A stretch of DNA of 19,794 nucleotides, taken from assembly GCA_013002925.1 (NCBI GenBank), contig JABDLQ010000013.1, positions 1 through 19,794 of the forward strand, written 5' to 3'. The translations under genes and the position numbers were made by a program. This DNA comes from Gammaproteobacteria bacterium (GTDB lineage Bacteria > Pseudomonadota > Gammaproteobacteria > Steroidobacterales > SZUA-146). The notes under the pieces are model-generated. The model had not been told where the DNA came from. It searched no databases and saw only the letters and a program-made list of their open reading frames with translations. The first letter of the stretch is position 1; each line of letters begins with the position of its first letter. This document shows positions 17,397-19,794 of the stretch, piece after piece.

Positions 17397-17413
17397 TTTA
17401 TCGGCCAGGCCAT
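17393..17413 (-). CDS. Six-codon leader ORF overlapping the plsC start
   Basis: On the minus strand an ATG at 17413 opens a six-residue frame (MAWPIN) that stops with TGA at 17393-17395, overlapping the TTG start of plsC as TTGA. AAGGA stands 7 bases before the ATG, a much better ribosome-binding site than any before the TTG. This suggests translational coupling of plsC to the leader. A one-base deletion or sequencing error that separates the true ATG from plsC would look the same. Confidence 0.35.
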   Translation of the reverse strand: MAWPIN

Positions 17414-17698
17414 GGGCAAATCCTTAATTTTCCTGAAAAGTGTGAACTGGTTCAACTTATGTCATCTAACCGTAATTTTGAGACACGTATCACTGTTGAC
17501 CGGGGTATGTCAACGCATACTGAGCAACACGAAACTAGTGTCAGATGGGCAAAGTTGCACAGACACAGTGGAGCAACGCCAGGTTTTCCGGCAAATTCTC
17601 CGCACAGCTGACAACCAGAAGTTGTCGCTGAATAGTCCAAACACCAGCGGTTCCGATCAGGGATTGACAGAATCGCTAAAAGTTCAGAGGAAGTCTAC
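17397..17698. other. Divergent plsC-xerD intergenic region with two perfect inverted repeats
   Basis: A 302-bp stretch without a recognised gene; apart from the six-codon leader ORF at its left end I name no coding region. It holds GTTGAC-N8-GTCAAC at 17495-17514 and GACAAC-N5-GTTGTC at 17610-17626, two perfect 6-bp inverted repeats. It also contains a plus-strand frame of 96 codons (17412-17702) whose TGA overlaps the xerD GTG as GTGA. That frame uses many rare codons (TTA, CTA, ATA, AGA, AGG, GGA), unlike its neighbours, and its protein resembles nothing I know, so I do not call it a gene. TTGACA at 17664-17669 looks like a -35 box but has no -10 at proper spacing. Confidence 0.4.
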
Positions 17699-18649
17699 GT
17701 GAGCGCGGTAATGTCAGGAAATGAATTCTCATCAAACGGTAGCAGCGGCAGTCCCGAGAAATCGGCAAAAGCTGTTGTGGACGAATTTTTGGATGCAATC
17801 TGGATGGAACGTGGATTATCCAAAAACACATTGGCGGCCTATCGCGCTGATTTGATGGCGCTATCGCGCTGGCTGGAGACGCGTGCTACGCGCCTGTCGG
17901 CGGCCACTCGCGATGATCTGGTGCAGTTTATCGCTGCACGGGTTGAGAAAGGTGCCCGACCGCGATCTACCGCCCGGCAACTCTCAAGTTTCAGGCGGTT
18001 TTTTCGTTATCAGGTCCGCGAAGGGCGGATCGATGATGATCCAACGGCCAACATCCAGATGCCGAAGATTGGCCGTACCCTGCCAAAATCATTGTCGGAA
18101 GGCAAAGTCGAAGACCTGTTGGAGGCCCCGGATACAACCGAACCTCTGGGGTTTCGGGATCGCACCATGCTCGAAGTCCTGTACGCTACAGGGTTAAGGG
18201 TATCCGAGTTGATCAACCTCCGACTGAGTGAAATCAATCTGAACCAGGGCGTAGTCAGAATCGTCGGCAAAGGCGACCGTGAGCGGTTGATTCCACTCGG
18301 GGACGAATCGATGAGCTGGATTACCCGGTTTATCGAGGGCGCGCGGCTCGAAATACTCCTCGAGCGTCAAACGGATTACCTGTTTCCGACGCGCCGCGGC
18401 GATCGCATGACGCGTCAGGCCTTCTGGCATATTATCAAACGCTATGCGCGCAAAGCCGGCATTGGCAAAGAGCTCTCGCCGCACTCCCTGCGGCATGCAT
18501 TTGCGACCCATTTGTTAAATAACGGCGCGGATTTGCGCGTGGTGCAAATGTTGCTGGGACACAGTGATTTGTCGACCACCCAGATCTACACGCATGTTGC
18601 GCAGGAACGCCTGAAGGAGTTCCATACCAAGCACCATCCGCGCGGATAA
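17699..18649 (+). CDS. xerD: Site-specific tyrosine recombinase XerD
   Basis: Tyrosine recombinase that, with XerC, resolves chromosome dimers at dif. The 316-residue protein has an N-terminal SAM-like core-binding domain (about 25-125; SKNTLAAYRADL at 41-52) and a C-terminal catalytic domain with the full set R167 (ATGLRVSEL), K191 (VGKGDRERLIPL), H262 and R265 (HSLRHAFATHLL), H288 (LLGHSDLSTTQIYTH) and Y297. GTG at 17699 was chosen because AGGAAG stands 5 bases before it; ATG at 17711 is the alternative. The first 20 or so residues are a Ser/Gly-rich extension beyond the core family. XerD is preferred over XerC because of the sequence and because dsbC lies directly downstream, as in many gammaproteobacteria. 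Confidence 0.95.
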   Translation: MSAVMSGNEFSSNGSSGSPEKSAKAVVDEFLDAIWMERGLSKNTLAAYRADLMALSRWLETRATRLSAATRDDLVQFIAARVEKGARPRSTARQLSSFRRFFRYQVREGRIDDDPTANIQMPKIGRTLPKSLSEGKVEDLLEAPDTTEPLGFRDRTMLEVLYATGLRVSELINLRLSEINLNQGVVRIVGKGDRERLIPLGDESMSWITRFIEGARLEILLERQTDYLFPTRRGDRMTRQAFWHIIKRYARKAGIGKELSPHSLRHAFATHLLNNGADLRVVQMLLGHSDLSTTQIYTHVAQERLKEFHTKHHPRG

Positions 18650-18788
18650 ACGCATCATTTGCGTCGAAACACGCCCCGAAATTTGTTAGTATCCTGACCC
18701 TCGTAAAATCGGGGCATCAATTCAGGAACAAGACTGCCCTGAAGCGGTCAGAGTACTGCACGCCATAAAAACTCCGGGGAACCACATT
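18650..18788 (+). promoter_or_regulatory. dsbC upstream region with inverted repeat
   Basis: A 139-bp gap between xerD and dsbC. GCCCCGA at 18673-18679 and TCGGGGC at 18709-18715 are perfect 7-bp inverted arms 29 bases apart. TAGTAT (18687-18692), a possible -10 box, lies between them. No -35 box at 16-18 bp is convincing. A GGGGA ribosome-binding site stands 8 bases before the dsbC ATG. No T-tract follows the arms, so this is not a terminator. Confidence 0.3.
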
Positions 18789-19601
18789 ATGTTGAAGAAT
18801 TTTACAATTACATTGGCCGCTATTGGCGCGCTGTTTCTGGGCGCGTGTGGAGCGGCGAGTGACACCACCAAAGCGGCGGCTGACAGCGCCAACCGGACTC
18901 CCAAGCAGGATTCCATAGCGGCTGACACGCAAGCCAAACCCGAGGGTTTGGAAGCCTTACAGGCGCGTTTTCCATCGTTGAAAGCAGACGCGTTCAAACC
19001 GGCACCTGTCGCCGGCTGGTACGAAGTGGTGTCTGCCAACGGCAAAATCCTGTATGTCTCTGCGGACGGAAATTATGCGCTGGACGGGGGACTGTATGAT
19101 CTGAACACGGGCGCCAATCTAACCGAAGCGCATTACAACAAGGGGCGCAAGGATTTGCTGGCCAGTATCGACCCTGAAGATATGATCATTTTTTCTCCGG
19201 AAGAAACCAAACACAGCATCACGGTATTCACGGATATCGACTGTGGCTACTGCCGCAAACTGCACAATGAAATGAACCAGATCAACGATCTTGGTATCGA
19301 GGTGCGCTACATGTTTTTCCCACGCTCGGGTCCGGGTACGCCATCGTGGCAAAAGGCCACCACAGTGTACTGTTCTGACGATCGCAACACGGCGCTGACG
19401 CGTGCGAAAAACAACGAGCAGCTGGCACCGCTGCAATGTGACAGCTCAACCAAGGTGAAGTCACAATACGACACAGGTCGCCAGGTGGGTCTGAACGGAA
19501 CCCCGGCCATTGTGACCTCCAGCGGTGAATTGATTGCAGGCTACCTCCCGGCCAAGTCGTTGTTAACCCGACTTGATCGTAGCGCCAACCTGGCGAAATA
19601 A
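18789..19601 (+). CDS. dsbC: DsbC-type thiol:disulfide interchange protein, predicted lipoprotein
   Basis: Periplasmic disulfide isomerase. The 270-residue product has an N-terminal lipoprotein signal with lipobox LGAC (C20), a low-complexity Ala/Ser/Thr/Lys linker at about 21-50, a DsbC dimerisation domain at about 52-110, and a thioredoxin-like catalytic domain. The active site is C152-G-Y-C155 in TDIDCGYCRKLH. C195 and C217 match the structural disulfide of E. coli DsbC, and T238-P239 is the cis-proline loop (GTPAIV). Typical DsbC is soluble with a plain Sec signal; here C20 with glycine at +2 predicts anchoring to the outer membrane. It lies 139 bp after xerD, the usual gammaproteobacterial arrangement, and before a strong terminator. 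Confidence 0.95.
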   Translation: MLKNFTITLAAIGALFLGACGAASDTTKAAADSANRTPKQDSIAADTQAKPEGLEALQARFPSLKADAFKPAPVAGWYEVVSANGKILYVSADGNYALDGGLYDLNTGANLTEAHYNKGRKDLLASIDPEDMIIFSPEETKHSITVFTDIDCGYCRKLHNEMNQINDLGIEVRYMFFPRSGPGTPSWQKATTVYCSDDRNTALTRAKNNEQLAPLQCDSSTKVKSQYDTGRQVGLNGTPAIVTSSGELIAGYLPAKSLLTRLDRSANLAK

Positions 19602-19620
19602 TCGCTTTGTTACCCGAGTC

Positions 19621-19648
19621 AAAAAAGCCGGCAAATGCCGGCTTTTTT
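19621..19648. terminator. Bidirectional Rho-independent terminator between dsbC and fdxA
   Basis: Inverted repeat with arms AAAAAAGCCGGCA (19621-19633) and TGCCGGCTTTTTT (19636-19648). The GC core GCCGGC/GCCGGC closes a tetraloop AAAT, and runs of six A and six T lie on its two sides, so it works for both converging genes. It starts 19 bp after the dsbC stop and lies 8 bp past the fdxA stop. Confidence 0.93.
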
Positions 19649-19656
19649 GTTGTCAA

Positions 19657-19794
19657 CTATTCTTCGAGCAATGCCCTCTTGTTCGGTTTGTCATCCCAGT
19701 CGGCGGCATCGGGCGGCGCGTCCTTTTTCTCTGTAATGACCGGCCATTGTTGCGCCAGCCGCGCGTTAAGATCGAGATACTCTTCCTGCCCTTC
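19657..19794 (-). CDS. fdxA: Ferredoxin FdxA, C-terminal end only
   Basis: Reading from the right edge on the minus strand gives 45 residues and a TAG at 19657-19659. The visible part (QEEYLDLNARLAQQWPVITEKKDAPPDAADWDDKPNKRALLEE) matches the C-terminal extension of FdxA-type seven-iron ferredoxins, with the WPxITEKKDA and DAADWD-x-KPNK pattern. FdxA carries one [3Fe-4S] and one [4Fe-4S] cluster in its N-terminal part, which lies outside the window. It is convergent with dsbC across the shared terminator. The call rests on this tail alone. Confidence 0.85.
   Translation of the reverse strand, partial: EGQEEYLDLNARLAQQWPVITEKKDAPPDAADWDDKPNKRALLEE

Noticed and set aside
17664..17669. TTGACA as a -35 box for xerD
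   Set aside because: A -10 at 16-18 bp would fall on the GAGGAA ribosome-binding region, and no TATAAT-like sequence is there.
1..19794. CRISPR arrays, tRNA or rRNA genes, insertion sequences, attachment sites
   Set aside because: No regularly spaced repeats, no rRNA-like stretches, no transposase-like proteins and no tRNA-like cloverleaf were noticed by eye; xerD is a housekeeping recombinase with no adjacent mobile-element genes.

Overview
The window looks like ordinary chromosome of an aerobic gammaproteobacterium, probably an environmental lineage. GC looks to be in the low-to-mid 50s by eye. Supporting signs are the large 180-kDa-type NAD glutamate dehydrogenase, adjacent xerD and dsbC genes (a typical gammaproteobacterial pairing), a seven-iron ferredoxin of the FdxA type, and an ETF/ETF:quinone oxidoreductase system. 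I see no insertion sequence, phage gene, tRNA, rRNA or CRISPR array, and no clear sign of recent transfer. The exact genus cannot be named from the sequence alone.

Layout. 1-3628 (minus) holds the N-terminal three quarters of an NAD-specific glutamate dehydrogenase that runs off the left edge. Divergent from it, 3851-4980 (plus) carries tryptophan 2,3-dioxygenase and a translationally coupled small membrane protein. A convergent MarR-family regulator lies at 5000-5518 (minus). A ZapE/AFG1-type ATPase follows at 5770-6852 (minus).

From 17396 down to 6949 all genes are on the minus strand and closely spaced: a PlsC-type acyltransferase, isovaleryl-CoA dehydrogenase, a thiolase, an HSD10-type 3-hydroxyacyl-CoA dehydrogenase, two overlapping M16 peptidase genes (one catalytic lipoprotein, one without zinc ligands), ETF:ubiquinone oxidoreductase, ETF beta and ETF alpha. 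A strong hairpin terminator follows etfA. The right end has xerD and a predicted lipoprotein form of DsbC on the plus strand, a bidirectional terminator, and the C-terminal end of fdxA on the minus strand.

How it fits together. Much of the window serves amino-acid catabolism. Glutamate dehydrogenase yields 2-oxoglutarate, and TDO opens the tryptophan ring. Isovaleryl-CoA dehydrogenase, the HSD10-like enzyme and the thiolase act on branched-chain acyl-CoAs. Isovaleryl-CoA dehydrogenase passes electrons to ETF, and ETF-QO passes them to ubiquinone, so the minus-strand block encodes both an ETF-dependent dehydrogenase and its whole electron path to the quinone pool.

I did not find a clearly new biological system. 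The more unusual points are a six-codon leader ORF coupled to the TTG start of plsC, a 96-codon open frame that fills the plsC-xerD gap and ends in a GTGA overlap with xerD, a spaced direct repeat at the start of the marR gene, an unnamed membrane protein coupled to TDO, and the lipid-anchored DsbC.
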